Shown: one piece after another, positions 22,752 through 37,500 of the stretch
Layout of the letters: each line of letters begins with the position of its first letter
How positions within the stretch are numbered: position 1 is the first letter of the stretch
Assembly: GCA_014526335.1 (NCBI GenBank)
Contig: JACTAT010000060.1
Location: 1,160,319-1,224,318, forward strand
DNA: 64,000 bases
Direction of reading: 5' to 3'
Source of the DNA: Chrysaora quinquecirrha
Taxonomy: Eukaryota; Cnidaria; Scyphozoa; Semaeostomeae; Pelagiidae
Made by a program: the position numbers and the translations under genes
Notes under the pieces: model-generated
What the model was told of the DNA's origin: nothing
Database searches by the model: none
Seen by the model: the letters and a program-made list of their open reading frames with translations, nothing else

Positions 22752-25700
22752 ATGACCGAACGTGTAAGCTCCCGACTTCGTAGATCCGTGAGTTCAAGAA
22801 AACTGAATGTAGAAAAAGAAATCGTTCAACTTCCTAATGGCGGTATGTCGGTTAATGATAACCGTTTTTGTGATAATACTTTATACGAAGTTCGGTCTTA
22901 TTTACCGGACTCTGTAGGATAGTGGCAAAGCTGGTTTGCAGGTTGATACTTTAGCCGACTTTAGGGGTATTAGTTATGCTGGTTTGACTGTCATCATTGA
23001 CCCTTAATATTAGTTCTAATAAAACGTGTATAATTGTTCAGCTTCCCAATGGCGGTATGTCAGTTCATGATAACCATTTTTGTAAGTAAGGCGGTGTTAG
23101 TTATTATTAACCGGATTCTGAATAGCTGGTTTTACGGTAATTGTTTACCGTTTATGTAAGATCTAACGGTATACAGAAACATGTGTAATTCTTCAGCTTC
23201 CTTTGGTATGTTGGTATGTCGGTGAATGATAACCGTTTGTTTAATAAGACTTATTGCGGTATTAGTTATCATTTACCGGGCCCTTAATAGTTGGTTTTAC
23301 GGCCATTGTTTACCGTTTATATAAGATCTAACGGTATACAGAAACATGTGTAATTCTTCAGCTTCCTTTGGCATGTTGGTATATGTCGGTTAATGATAAC
23401 CGTTTTTTTAATAAGACGTATTGCGGTATTAGTTATCATTTACCGGATTCTGAATAGCTGGTTTTACGGCCATTGTTTACCGTATATGTAGTAAGTTTTA
23501 TAGAAGCATATGTGTAATTATTCAACTATCTATAGGTGTTTCATTGTTTATCATTTATGTTAGGTTCCTAATGGTCGTATTTCGGTTACACTCTTTTTTT
23601 AAAAGCAACTGTTCAATAAGCAACCAGGGTTGAAATTGTGCTAAAATTTCTGGTGAAATAGCTTTCTTTATACTGTACATCCTTGCAAACTTGTCAGTTA
23701 CATTGAGAAGCCAGAAAAGAGCCAAAATAAGAGGTTTTAGGGGGTACCAGGCATTCTGCGACGGCTGAAATCCTAGATATGTTAAGCAACTCTTGAGGGC
23801 TGGACCAAAATCAAGTTGCTTATTGAAAAAAAAGTGTAATGATAACCATTTGTGTCATAAGTCTTGTTGCGGTATTAGGTCTTATTTACCGGATTCTGAA
23901 TAGCTGTAAAGCTGGTTTGACGGTCATTGTTTACGGTTTATGTTTTATAAGTACACTATGCAATATGTGGTATTAGGTATGTTCAATAAACATTGATTGA
24001 ATTTCTGGTACTGTGTGTTTGCCATTCCTTACCTAAACCGCATGTTTATGACATTGTTCCTAGATATCTGAATACCGTTTGGACAATACCATTACCAATA
24101 TCGACGATATAGTATTAGGTACTTCTGACCGTAATGATCTGACATCGTTTTTCCTTTTCAGAAACTTTCACCCCGACGGGAGACTTCGAGAAAGACTTCA
24201 GTGAGCTCTGCCAAAGAAATGGAATTTTACCAATTAAAGTGACCCCCCGTCCTCATCGACCATCGTCGCCAACAGTTTCACCCCCGGAAACAAGTCTGAG
24301 CAAAGGCAAAGAGTCAAAAGAAGGTTGTTTTTGTTTTTCACTGTTTGGCGGTTCTCTGGCCATTGACATGTCTCCTTCCTTTGAGATTTTGTACCTTCTT
24401 GAAATTTCCATGTTTATGCTACTTTGCCCTTTGACCTACCGCTTATCTTGTTCCCTGACCCCTGACCTTTCTTCACACTTTGACCTTTTAACTTTTGATT
24501 GAAATTCAGATAGAAACAGAAGCCATCAAAGCCACCAAGTTCCTTCTGAAGCTTCGAAACCAACTGATGACAAAGTCACAGAGGCATCCCCCCTGACTTA
24601 CATCACCAAGGACAAGTTTGAATATTTCCAGCCTCGAATCGAAATCGAAACTGAAGATGAAGGAAGCAAGACGCATATGAAGGAATTGTTTATCAAGGGT
24701 AACAAAATTTTGTAATATTCCATTTTAAACACGCTGTTTCGTTAAAGCGCCAACTCTTTCAGCATTGTTAGGGTAGGGGTAGTCGTTGATTATGAGCGAA
24801 CCTGAAAGGAGATCACTATCAAAAATAAGAGCTATTATTTCGGATTAGAACAACAATCAGTGGTAGAGGCTAATTTCCACACTTATCACGACATGCTTTT
24901 GCTTTGAATCGGACGAACGTACGTAGAGATCAAAATCGAGCCTTAAAGGAGGTCAGTAAAGGGATTAAATCCCACGTGGCAAGCACAGAGCCGAGGGAAT
25001 AGTTCTTGTTATCGCCACATGAATGCTGCTATATTTTAGTTTACAATTTGAACGAACATATGCGGAGATCATCAGAGTACCTAAAAGGCGATCAGCATAT
25101 TATTTATTCGATTTTGATGAAAAAGCTAGAGAAAAATTTCTGCTAAAAAGCATTCTTAGAAATAATTCACTATTTCTTATCCTTTGTCACGGTACAATAC
25201 AGATTTTTAATGAGCGAACGTATACGGAGATCATAAAGCGAACCTGAAAGGAAATCAGTATAGCAAATTAATACTACTGGTTTCTTTCGAAGGAGAATCA
25301 AGTCCAAAGTTGGAATAGTGTCAACTATCTCCACACTTGTCACGTTATGTCTAAGCGCTCATTTTGTTCGAACGTACAAGGAGATCATTAGCGTACCAGA
25401 AAGGCTACTACTGGTTTGTCTTCAAAGCAAACCGTACTTATCATTAATCGTACTTACGGCCCTAGCCAAACGATCAAACATTGTTTGTCAAACTTTTGAA
25501 ATTTGCTTCACATGCAATGTTTGAGATTTTGGTCAAGTCGTCAAACATTGCTTGAGAAGCAAAAATAATCTGAATTTTGTGGAAAGATGTCTTTAAAAAC
25601 TTCAAAAACATTTTCTTGTTGTCACAACCAAAAAATAATTGCCAAGCAATGTTTTCTAACCGTAACAACATTTTGTTTGACGAGCAAATTTCAATTGTTT

Positions 25701-26976
25701 GACAAACAATGTTTGATCGTTTGGCCAGGGCCTAAATATATTGTTTATCTTTGTTTAAGGTTGGAAAATCGATTCGAAAATCATTGAAGTGTTTTCTATG
25801 ACGTTACCAAAACAAGAGAGACTTGTCTCTGTAAAGTAAGTCACTTTCAGAATTATAATTTTCTCGAATGCTTTCTTCTTTAGCTTCCACCCTCCAAAGG
25901 CGCTCATGAAAGCGAAACGCGTCAACATTAGTCCCAACTTCTCTGCACTTGTTTGTGTATGCAATGGCAGGGATGGCTAAACTTAGCCTACATTTCAGAA
26001 AACATTCGAATCAGAAAAGTAGTTTTGATCGAAGATCCTGAAGGCTTGCCTAAACTAGGAGACATGTCGCGCGTGACATTGATGTCCCCTCGGTGTCTCC
26101 CAGTTTTAACCACCTCGGGAACTTTGTAGCGCGCGACAAAATTTATAGCAAGATACATGCAAACGTATCTGGGAGACAACAGAAACATTTCTTGTCTCCG
26201 CGACATGCAAATGACTCGGGGGACATGTTGCTCGCTTGTCACTCGCATGTTTAGCCACTCTGGGAGGCACGCTGAACGCAATGTTGCTTGTAACATGTCT
26301 CCTAGTTTTGCCAGGCCTTAAGGCTCTTCAATCAAACTACTTTCCTGATACGAATGTTTTCTGAAGTGTTGACTACGTTTGGCTAGATCTTTAATTACAA
26401 TTACGTTTTTTGTTTTTTTAGCTTATGGACAGCTGGGCTTACTGACGAAACACTTGAACTTCTTGCAAAAGCACTTCAACAGTGTCATCTTTTGAAGTAA
26501 GTTTTTAATTGAAGTATTTTCTTGTATTTTACAAACCTGTATTAACAAATGCTTGTATCCTATTAAGTATTTCATAGGAATCGTCATAGTTTACAATTTC
26601 TTTCATATTTTAGAGATCTTTGTCTTGATGGTAACTCTTATATAAGACGTCATCGGTATGATTTATTCCTCAAAGAAGAGAGCAGGTAACGTGTTCCCCG
26701 TAAATGTCTTAGAAACTATTGTCATTTTATTGGATTTGAAATTTTTCCGGGTGAAGTGCCTTTGGTTATTCTCATTACTTATGATTGTAGCATGTGGTTA
26801 GCAGTCAGTTTGTTATTCTGTATTTGCAAGGAAGTTGTTCAGTTAGTCAGATGGCTAGTTAGTTAGTTAGTTAGTTAGTTATTTAGTTAGTTACTTAGTT
26901 ACTTAATTAGTTAGTAAGTTATTTATTTAGCTAGTTAGCTAGTTAGTTAATTAGTTAGTCAGTTAGTTAGTTAGTC

Positions 26977-27022
<46 letters not shown>

Positions 27023-27058
27023 CCAGTTAGTTAGTTAGTCAGTTAGTTGGTTAGTTTC

Positions 27059-27091
<33 letters not shown>

Positions 27092-27098
27092 AAGTAAT

Positions 27099-27173
<75 letters not shown>

Positions 27174-28135
27174 CTTAGTTAGTTGGTTAGTTACTAAGAG
27201 TTAGTTGGTTAGTAAGAGTTAGTTGGTTAGTAAGTTAGTGACTAAGTTAGTTAGTTAATTAGCTAGTAAGTTAGTTAGTTAGTTAGTTAGTAAGTAAGTA
27301 AGATAATTTGTCATTTAGTTTGTTTGTTAGTTAGCAATGTAACATTGAACCAGAGGTTAATGCTTATAAATTTGTCACTTTTATAGCATACAAAATCTGT
27401 CATTGCGAAATTGCTATGTGAACGACATTGGCGCTGAAAATATTGGAGAAGCTTTGATCAACAACAAAAATCTCCTAACCCTCAATCTGTGCTTCAATAA
27501 AATAACATGCGTTGGTGCTGAATATATAGCAAAGGTAAGTACATTATGCGATAACTTTTGATCGTTATTTAAATTCTCCCATCCTAGACATCTCGGTGTC
27601 GATAGACTTAGCCACACTGAAGCTTCTCAAATTTGGGGATTCAGGAAGCTCGTGTAGAAAGTCTGAGTTTCACCCGTTGTAGATCTGTATAACTTACAGA
27701 TAACCTATTATGAATGAATTTTTCCAGGGGTAACTACCTTTTCTTTTTCTCAGGGTCTTCGAATGAACAGAACGTTACTGTCATTAAATCTTGGTAGTAA
27801 CTTAATTGGAGATAATGGATGCAAAAAGCTTGCAGAGGTATGTTTTCCCCCGTCTTCATCACAGCTTGTAGTTGTTTCTTATTTGGTTGTGAATCCTTTT
27901 CTGGGGGACGTGAATAAACCAAATTAGCCAACTGACTAACTAACTATCTAATTAACCAACCATTAAATTAACAAAATAACTGACTGACTGACTAACTAAC
28001 TAACTAACTAAGTAAGTAACTTTCTTTCTAACTACCTAATTAACTAACCAAATAACGTACTAGCTAACCAATTAACTTACTTACTAACTAGCTGATTAAC
28101 TGAATGACTATCTAAATGACTAACTGAGTACTAAG

Positions 28136-28168
<33 letters not shown>

Positions 28169-28301
28169 TACTTACTTACTTATACTTGCTAACTAACTGA
28201 CTAACTAGGTAACTTACTTCCTAACTACCTAACTAATTAACTAATTAACTAACCAACTAATTTACTAGCTAACCAACTAACTTTCTAGCTGACTAACTAA
28301 G

Positions 28302-28366
<65 letters not shown>

Positions 28367-28416
28367 TACTTACTTACTTACTTACTTACTAACTAACTAA
28401 CTGCCTAGCTAACTTT

Positions 28417-28450
<34 letters not shown>

Positions 28451-28478
28451 CACTAACTAACTACCTATCTAACTAAGG

Positions 28479-28512
<34 letters not shown>

Positions 28513-31500
28513 ATAACTAACTAACTAAGTAAATGACGTTAGACTAAGACTTACAAGAGATGAAGGAAACCGCCGTTTTCGTTTCTATTGTCCCAGTGAT
28601 ACGACTACAGATATGTGTTGTTCAGGGAGTGAAGCGTTTAATACCATAGCAAGGTTAGTGATGAATGGTATACTGTATTTAATTATTTCCTTTTTCCTGT
28701 AGTCTGTATCAAAATTTGCTCTGACTCATAAAGAGGTTGTTCAACGTCGCATGTTATTGTCAAAAAAGACAGCTGATGAGGTAAGACCATTTGTATAGTG
28801 AAGAATGATTCACTCATGAAGTCCTTAGGCCCTGGAAAATGATAAAACATTGTTGGTCAAACACTTGAGATTTGCTTTACAAGTAATGTTTGAATGTTTA
28901 GCCACGTCACAAAACATTGCTCAACAAGCAGATTGTTTAGCGAAATTGTTTTAGAAATTTTTGCAGCACTACCTGCTTGACAAAATGTTTTGTGACATCT
29001 TAACATATATTTAATCTTCTACAAGTTTTTCTTACCATTATCTTTTTACCCATCCTAATACTTTTCAACTCTGTATAAACTGTTCTTGTGTCACGATTTT
29101 ACAACCTTTATTCGGCTCGGCGGACCAAAAAGAACGTTTTTTTTTACATATATTTAGTTCTCTACAAGTTGCTCTTACTATTGTCTCTGGTACTCTTAAT
29201 TTTAGTCTCCACATCCCTCCTAATTTTTTTTCATCTCTGTATAAACTGCTTATGTGTGGCGATTTTACAACCTTTTCCTCGGCTCGGTGGACAAAAAGAA
29301 CGTTCCTTTACATATATTTAGTTCTCTACAAAATGCTCTTACCATTGTCTCTGGTACTCTGGGTTTTAGTCTCCACATCCCTCCTTATACTTTTCAGCTC
29401 TGTATAAACTGTTCTTGTGTTTCGATTTTACAACCTTTCCTCGGCTCGGTCGACCGAAAGGACCGTTCCTTTTACATATAATTAGCTTTCTACAAGCTGC
29501 TCTTACCATTGTCTCTGATACTCTGGGATTTTGTCTCCACACCCCTCCTAATACTTTTCAGCTCTGTATAAACTGTTCTTGTGTCACGATTTTACAACCT
29601 TTGGCTTGGCGCGGACCAAAAAGAACGTTCCTTACATACATTTAGCTCTCTACAAGTTCCTCTTACCATTATCTCTAGTACTATGGGTTTAAGTCCCCAC
29701 TCTCCTCCTAATACTTTTCAGATCTGTATAAACTGCTCTTGTGTTACAGCCTTCCAGCCCAACAAGAGGTATAGGACCCGTCAGCTCAAGTCAAAGACCT
29801 CCAAGTGTTAAAAGCGGGTAAGTTGATTGAGTTTTGTTTACATGAAGTATCTTCTATTTGCGCTATTTTCATTTATCGCGACATTCTAGCTTGCATAATT
29901 ATCACAAAGTATGAATTTATTGTAATAAATTATCATAAATTTATTTTTAGGAGTCATCTAAAGAGGACAAGAAAAACAGAGATGGGAAGGGCACTTCGAA
30001 GAAAAAGGTATGTAGTAGATAATCACAGTATTTTCACCCTGTGGACTGGCTAATTTAAAGACATGTCTCTTTGCAAATGATGTTCAATCAGGGGGTAGAT
30101 TCAACATTCTAGAGCCAGAAAGGATTTTCATTCAAAACCCCCTGTTGCACTGGCTAATTTAGGAGCAGATCACTTTGCAAATGAAGCTCAATCAGAGGGT
30201 AGGATGCAAATTTAAGACCCAGAAAGACTTTTATGTGCAACCCCCTGGTGCACTGGCTATTTGAGAACAGATCCCTTTGAAATGAAGTTCAATCAGGGAG
30301 TAGGATAAACGTGTTATGGCCAGAAAAACTTTCATGTGCAACCCCTTGAGCGCTGACTATAAGAGCAGATCCCTTTGTAAATGAAGGTCAAACAAGGGGA
30401 ACTTTTCATGTGCAACTTCCTGTGTATTCAATGATTTGTTATGTGTTGTACTGCTTAAACAGATGCTTAAGGGGGGTTGATGATTGTTTTTAATCTATTC
30501 TGGATTTTTTATCTTTAGGACCAACCGCAAAAGTCCCTGAAAGATGGAACAGGGGGCAAAAAAGGTAAGGTTTTGAGATATACTTTCTGTCTTTTTCATC
30601 GTTGTAAGTGGTCTTCCAAACAGACTCTTATTTTAATATGCAACTTGTCTCAGAGCTAGCCCTGAAAGTTACTTAAATATCTGAAATTTCAGCCCCAGAG
30701 TTGGTTACGGGTTGCTTAAGACCTTCTCTAAGCACTTTGTGCCTTCATTAGTTCAAATTGGCAAAACTTACATTGGACCCTTTAGTTGCTAAACATTTAT
30801 GTGATCCAAGCCCTAGTTGTTTATTAGCAGGTTGCTTAGTTAAATAAGTGCAAGTTCATTTGATTTGATTCTTGCTAATCTAGATAGTCAGTTTTTATGT
30901 GCACGCCCTTTTGATGTAGTACAAGCAGCTATTATAGGAGATATTAAGTTGCTCTATTACATTTTAGGCTCATCGATTGATATACCAGTCAAAACTTCAA
31001 CGAAGAAGGACAAGAAAAGTGCCTCAACAAAAGCAGACAAAAAAGGCCAATCACAACCAGATCATGAGGTGAGGCCGAATTTTTCTATCTTTCGTATATC
31101 TAATATATGTTGCTGTTTACAGAAATGTTATACCACAGTAGACCCGCCACCCCTAGTTATACCCCCAGATCTATACCGTTGTTCAAAACTTTACAAGTAG
31201 AGGAAGCTGTTTGAAACTTAGTACTCAAAGAGGGGGTGGCAAGGGGGTCTGTTGCACCAGTACCACACGGTTTAGTACCAGGTATTGGTACCACGTAATC
31301 CTAATTGAAATATTATACATTTTAACTGACAGAGGTACCGGGTTCCACCCTTTTTTCAAAATTTTGTGACAGGTACCACCCCTCTGGTGCCATGGTAGCA
31401 CTTCCCTGTCACCACTCTCTTAAAACGCTTTCCATTCGTCAAAAATATTATGTATGGCGTCGAAAAAACAATCAGCTATGTGAGAATCTTAACTTAAAAA

Positions 31501-34500
31501 ACTGTTACGAATAAAGGAAGCTGCTTGGCGTAGCACTAATACTCTTTTTCATTCGTCAGAGTACATTAGGACCCCGAAGAACAAATGACTATAGCAGAAT
31601 TTTAACTTGAATGTGGATTGAAATCAGCCATTGTTTTCTGAATGGTTAATTTCTCTGCCTTCATCTGCCTTAATCTGCCTTTATACACGCATTTTTTATA
31701 AGTAAGTGCTTTATAAGATAAGTAGTACTCGGATAGGCAAAAGCATAAGGAATTCCAGTCCTGGATCGGAGACTATTAAGGGATCTAAAAAGATGAAGTC
31801 TTGTCAAGTTGATCCTTTATATGTACCAAAAGAGCAAGCAATACTTATCGTCAATGGTTTTCAATTAGTATTCACTTCCACTCGTCTTTTGACACCTTCG
31901 TGTTTCCTTGTCCCTAGTCTGTAGTTCCTAAAAAGTTAAGGGATTGCCAAGGAATTCTGAGTACTCAAATTTGACTGACAGGTACGGGTTTTTCAGTAGT
32001 CTGAAAATGAGCCTGAGCCGAACGTTTTAGCCTTAGCCGAACTTCCTTATAAAAAATTGCTTGTACTTATACATGAAGTTTTGAAAAGTTCTATTTAATT
32101 ACCTATTATACTTCATTAATTTATTCGTTCAATTATGAAGTTATCTGATACTGTATAATTTGTATAATTTTTTACAGACTCCGGAGCTGTTTGAGTTTCC
32201 TCATCCTTTACTCGAATCAGCAGAAGAAATCCACGGAGAATTATGGATTCCTGGAAATCGATCTCTGATCAATCTTAATTTAGCAAGTAAGTAAAGCCTG
32301 GTTTCCATGTAGCCAAAAGTGGCCGGGCCAGTGCTGAGACACGGCTGTACCAGCGCTGAGAAAGTGTTGCGACGCTTCATTTCCATATAGCAATACATGG
32401 CAAGACCAGTGCTGAGACACAACTGTACCAGTGCTGGGACAGTGGTTGCTATAAAATGGTTTTATATTTCCTCGCATTTGTTTTGATAGTGATAGTTGTA
32501 CATTCACTTTTCTCTCTCTCACGGTGTTGGCGAGTCTCCCTCTTAACCTTCCTCTGGCCTTCTGTAAATCATTGCCACTTGTCCGTTCCATATTAATTTT
32601 CCTTTATTCTTATTCTAAATCTCCGCAACAAAACTCTCCTCTGTACGTTTCTTTAATCTTGGTCTGTTTAGAAATCAATATTGGTGCATTCGAACTCCGA
32701 ATAGTTGTCTTATCATTTTCGCAATCTCCCTTCTGTAAACCACATAAGTCTCCCATCTGGTCTGACTTTCACTTTTTGTTGATAAGCAATAAGGGCTGGG
32801 AATATTTTGCTTTTATGAAACTTCTTATTTCAAATTGCTTTGTTTATAAATTAAAAACTACATTTTAAGGAAGAAAATAGCCATAATTTGACTTGCTGAA
32901 ATACTTCCTTTTCTAAGCGACCTGGAGGGCTTACCCCGTGTCAAGTCGCGTATTAAGAAGTGTATTTAATTAAGCTTATGTTTCTCTTGTCTTTATGAGT
33001 TCTCAAACCATGTACCAAACATATCGTCCTAGCGATTTCTACTTTAATTTGTTTTCTAGGAAACAAAATTGACGTTGAAGGTCTTAAAGAATTAAACCAA
33101 GCAGTCCAGTATCAAATATCATTGGCAAATCAACTAAATAAGACAAGTGGAATCGGCTTACTGCGATTGTCTTTACAGGTTAGTTCAGGTATTCATTGGC
33201 ATCTTCATTTTATACCATATTCGTTTGCATCTTCCTTTCATAGTTAATACCATTTTCATTCGACATCTTCATTTATTACCATATTCATTAATATCTTCAT
33301 CTTATACCATAGTCATTACCATCTTCATTTCATATGGTATTCATTGGTATCTTCAGTTCATGCTGCATTCATTTCCGTCTTAATTTCATACCGTGTTCAT
33401 TAGTATCGTCATGCAATACTGTATTAATTTACATCTTCATTTCATGCTGCATTCATCAGCATCTTCATTTAGTACTGTATTCATTAAGATCTTCATTTTA
33501 TGCTGTATTGATTAACATCTTCATTTCACACTGTAATCATTAGCATCTTCATTTCATAATGTTTTCATCGGCATCTTTCTTTCATAATGTTTTCATTAGC
33601 ATCTTCATTTCATAATATTTTCATTGGCATCTTCATTTCTTACTATGTTCATTAGCATCTTAATTTGATACTGTATTCATTAGCATCTTCATTTGATACG
33701 GTATTCATCAGCATCTTCTTTTCAAATAGTATTCGTTAGCATCTCCTTTTCATACCATATTCATTCGCATCTTCATTTCATACCATATTAATTGACATCT
33801 TCATTTCATACCATATTAATGATCATTAATTGACATCTTCATTTCAAACAGTATTCATAATCATCTTCATTTCATACCGGATTCATTAGTATCTTCATTT
33901 TATGCCATGTATTTTATGCCATTCATACTGTATTAATTAGCATCTTCATTTCATGCCTCATTAATTCATTAGCATCTGCATATCGCTGTCCATTTGTAAG
34001 TTCTTCATTTCATACTCAATCTGTGGCATATTCATTAGCATTCTGATTAACTTTAATTTTCTCCTGTTACAGCGGAATCTTTTCAGCCCTACTGATCCTA
34101 ATTATGTCCAATTGAGTGAAATCATGGTTACACGAGATCCCTTCTATAAACCACCACCACCTCAAAGTCCCACGCCAGAAACAACGGGAAAGGTAAGGAG
34201 ATTCTAATTAATGATCAGGTATATCTTTTGTCCCTGTCCATTTCGACATTTGGCCCTTTTCTCCGCTTTGTTTTCAAAAGTAACAGCTCCTTTCGCATTT
34301 AGAGATTCGTGCATCAAAGGGGTAGTTGTTTATAGGTCTTAAAGAACTTTTGGAGCAAGCCAGCTAGCCTGTATAACTTATATAACTCAAACTGTAACCG
34401 CGATGAGTTCTTCGATAGTAAAGTTACCTCGAAACTAAACAATTTTGAGATACTGCACATGCTGACTCGAATGGCTGGAAAATGAATTTAGCCAAGGGTA

Positions 34501-37500
34501 GTGGTAAGAAATAAGTCTAACCAACGGTACCCCTTTGATTACGCTAGCAGAAGACCCCGGTTCAAAAGTAAGCCAAGTCCCCCTTTATGGGACAAAAAAG
34601 GGCCTAAACAAGTGGCACTCTGGGTAATGTATGTGCAGTACAGTGGAGGGTGTGCAGTAAAGTGGAGGATATTCAGTACAGTAGAGGGATATTATCAGTA
34701 AAGTGGAGGGATATCATCAGTACGGTGGAGGATTTTCAGCACTGACTGTATTGTTCTGATGGTATCCCTCCACTGTACTGATGATACCCCTCCACTGTAC
34801 TGAATATCCTCCACTGTACTGCACACCCTCCACTATACTGCACATACTTTCCCCGGGCTGAGTGGGCCAAACACCGAAATTTGTCTTTATTTCTCTCCTA
34901 GGAAGAGGGTTTACAAGGTCACTAGTTTCATTGTTAAATAATGCCTTAATATCGCATGATCACTAGGCTTAAAAACCCGGTTTTTTCACCGTTTTTTTTT
35001 TCGTTTTTATTTTCTCAATGTTAACCCCGTTTTCTTTTCTAGGAATAACTACAAGATCAATGAAACGAGCATGGAAAACGGGGGTGTGAAACACAAAATT
35101 GTCTTACACGCAGAGAACAATAAATCGTTTAGAGAACTTGAATTGAACTCAATTTTCGCTCAGAATTTCTGTAAATAGGTCTAGTTTGAATTTTGCATTG
35201 TTTATATTAAATTTTAGCGCATTTTTGACCTGCTGTATATACGTCAGTTTGTAAATTTTGAGACCCCATTTGTGTATTAGAAATATGGGGCATTTCCAGA
35301 AAAAGTCGAAGGGTTTAGCACCCCGGATAGTTTATGTGCAATACAGTGGAGGGATATCATCAGTACAGTGGAGGATATTCAGTCCAATGGAGGGATATCA
35401 TCAATACATTGGAGAGATATCATCAGTATGGTGGAGGGTTTTCAGTACTGACTGTACTGTACTGTACTGATAATATCCCTCCACTGTATTGAATATACAC
35501 CACTGTACTGATGATATCCCTCCTTTACTTAACTTCCACTGTACTGCACATACATTACTCTGGGTAGTAAGGGAAAATTTGGACAAAATAAAGGGTATAC
35601 GGAATATATTTTGTGAAATTCTGGGATAAAAGGGAGAAAAGAAACAAGGGGTTAGGGATATGTTTAGAAAAATGGTAGTGGATATCGATATTCTGACCCC
35701 CCAAATGGGGACTCAAAATTGTTCTATAATATTTTCATATGCTCAATTTTACGTGTTCTAGATAAATGTATTTTTTCAGTGAAATCACTCACTATAAGCA
35801 AGCATGAAGACACAATGATTTTATTTATCTGTAATCCTCCATTCGAGTGATCACTCCGTGTTGTGTTTAGCGCACTGTGGTGGATAAAACTACTTTTGTG
35901 GGTTATCATGCTAAATGGGCACTACTATGGTGGGATGGGATATTATGTGTAATGTAATGTGGTGGCATTTATTGCGTCCGGTAAAGAATAAGCACTACTG
36001 TAGTGAGCTATTTTGTGTAATGTGGTGGCATTTCTGGCGTCCGGCAAATGATAAGCACTACTGTGGTGGGTTATTTTGTGTAATGTGGTGGTATTTTTGG
36101 CGCCCGGCAAATGATAAGCACTACTGTGGTGGAAATTTTTCAGGGTCCGGCAAAGAATAGGCAATACTGTGGTGGGAATTTTTTGTATCCCGCAAAGAAT
36201 AAGCACTACTGTGGTGGGAATTTTTGAGTTCAGAAAAGAATAAGCACTACTGTGGTGGATATTTTTGGGTCCGGCAAAGAATAAGAACTACTGTGGTGGG
36301 TAATTTTTGCGTGTGGCAAAGAATAAGCACAACTGTGGTGGGTAATTTTTGCGTGTGGCAAAGAATAAGCACAACTGTGGTGGGTAATTTTTGCGCGTGG
36401 CAAAGAATAAGCACTACTGTGGTGGATATTTTTGGGTCCGGCAAAGAATAAGAACTACTGTGGTGGGTAATTTTTGCGTGTGGCAAAGAATAAGCACAAC
36501 TGTGGTGGGTAATTTTTGCGTGTGGCAAAGAATAAGCACTACTGTGGTGGATATTTTTGGGTCCGGCAAAGAATAAGAACTACTGTGGTGGGTAATTTTT
36601 GCGTGTGGCAAAGAATAAGCACTACTGTGGTGGGTATTTTTTGCGTCTGGCAAAGAATAAGCACTACTGTGGTGGGTATTTTTTGCGTCTGGCAAAGAAT
36701 AAGCACTACTGTGGTGGGTATTTTTTGCGTCTTGCAAAGAATAAGCACTACTGTGGTGGGTATTTTTTGCGTCCGGCAAAGAATAAGCACTACTGTGGTG
36801 GGTATTTTTTGCGTGTGGCAAAGAATAAGCACTACTGTGGTGGGTATTTTTTGCGTCTGGCAAAGAATAAGCACTACTGTGGTGGGTATTTTTTGCGTCT
36901 GGCAAAGAATAAGCACTACTGTGGTGGGTATTTTTTGCGTCTTGCAAAGAATAAGCACTACTGTGGTGGGTATTTTTTGCGTCCGGCAAAGAATAAGCAC
37001 TACTGTGGTGGGTATTTTTTGCGTGTGGCAAAGAATAAGCACTACTGTGGCGGGTATTTTTTGCGTCTTGCAAAGAATAAGCACTACTGTGGTGGGTATT
37101 TTTTGCGTCCGGCAAAGAATAAGCAATACTGTGGTGGGTGTTTTTTTCATCCGGCAAAGAATAAGCACTACTGTGGTGGGTGTTTTTTGCGTGTGGCAAA
37201 GAATAAGCACTACTGTGGTGGGTATTTTTTGCGTGTGGCAAAGAATAAGCACTACTGTGGTGGATATTTTTTGCATCCGGCAAAGAATAAGCACTACTGT
37301 GGTGGGTATTTTTTGCGTCTTGCAAAGAATAAGCACTACTGTGGTGGGTATTTTTTGCGTCTGGCAATGAATAAGCACTACTGTGGTGGGTATTTTATCG
37401 TGTGGCAAAGAATAAGCACTACTGTGGTGGATATTTTTTTGCATCTGACAAAGAATAAGAACTACTGTGGTGGGTTTTTTTGCATGTGGCAAAGAATAAG

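Noticed and set aside
26838..27336. Telomere-like TTAG repeat
   Set aside because: The unit TTAG lacks the extra G residues of TTAGG/TTAGGG and lies inside an intron with a complementary partner array.
29750..29817. Extra LRRC71 exon between exons 9 and 10
   Set aside because: It has good splice signals, but its 68-nt length would shift the well-supported downstream frame into stops. Kept only as a possible poison exon.
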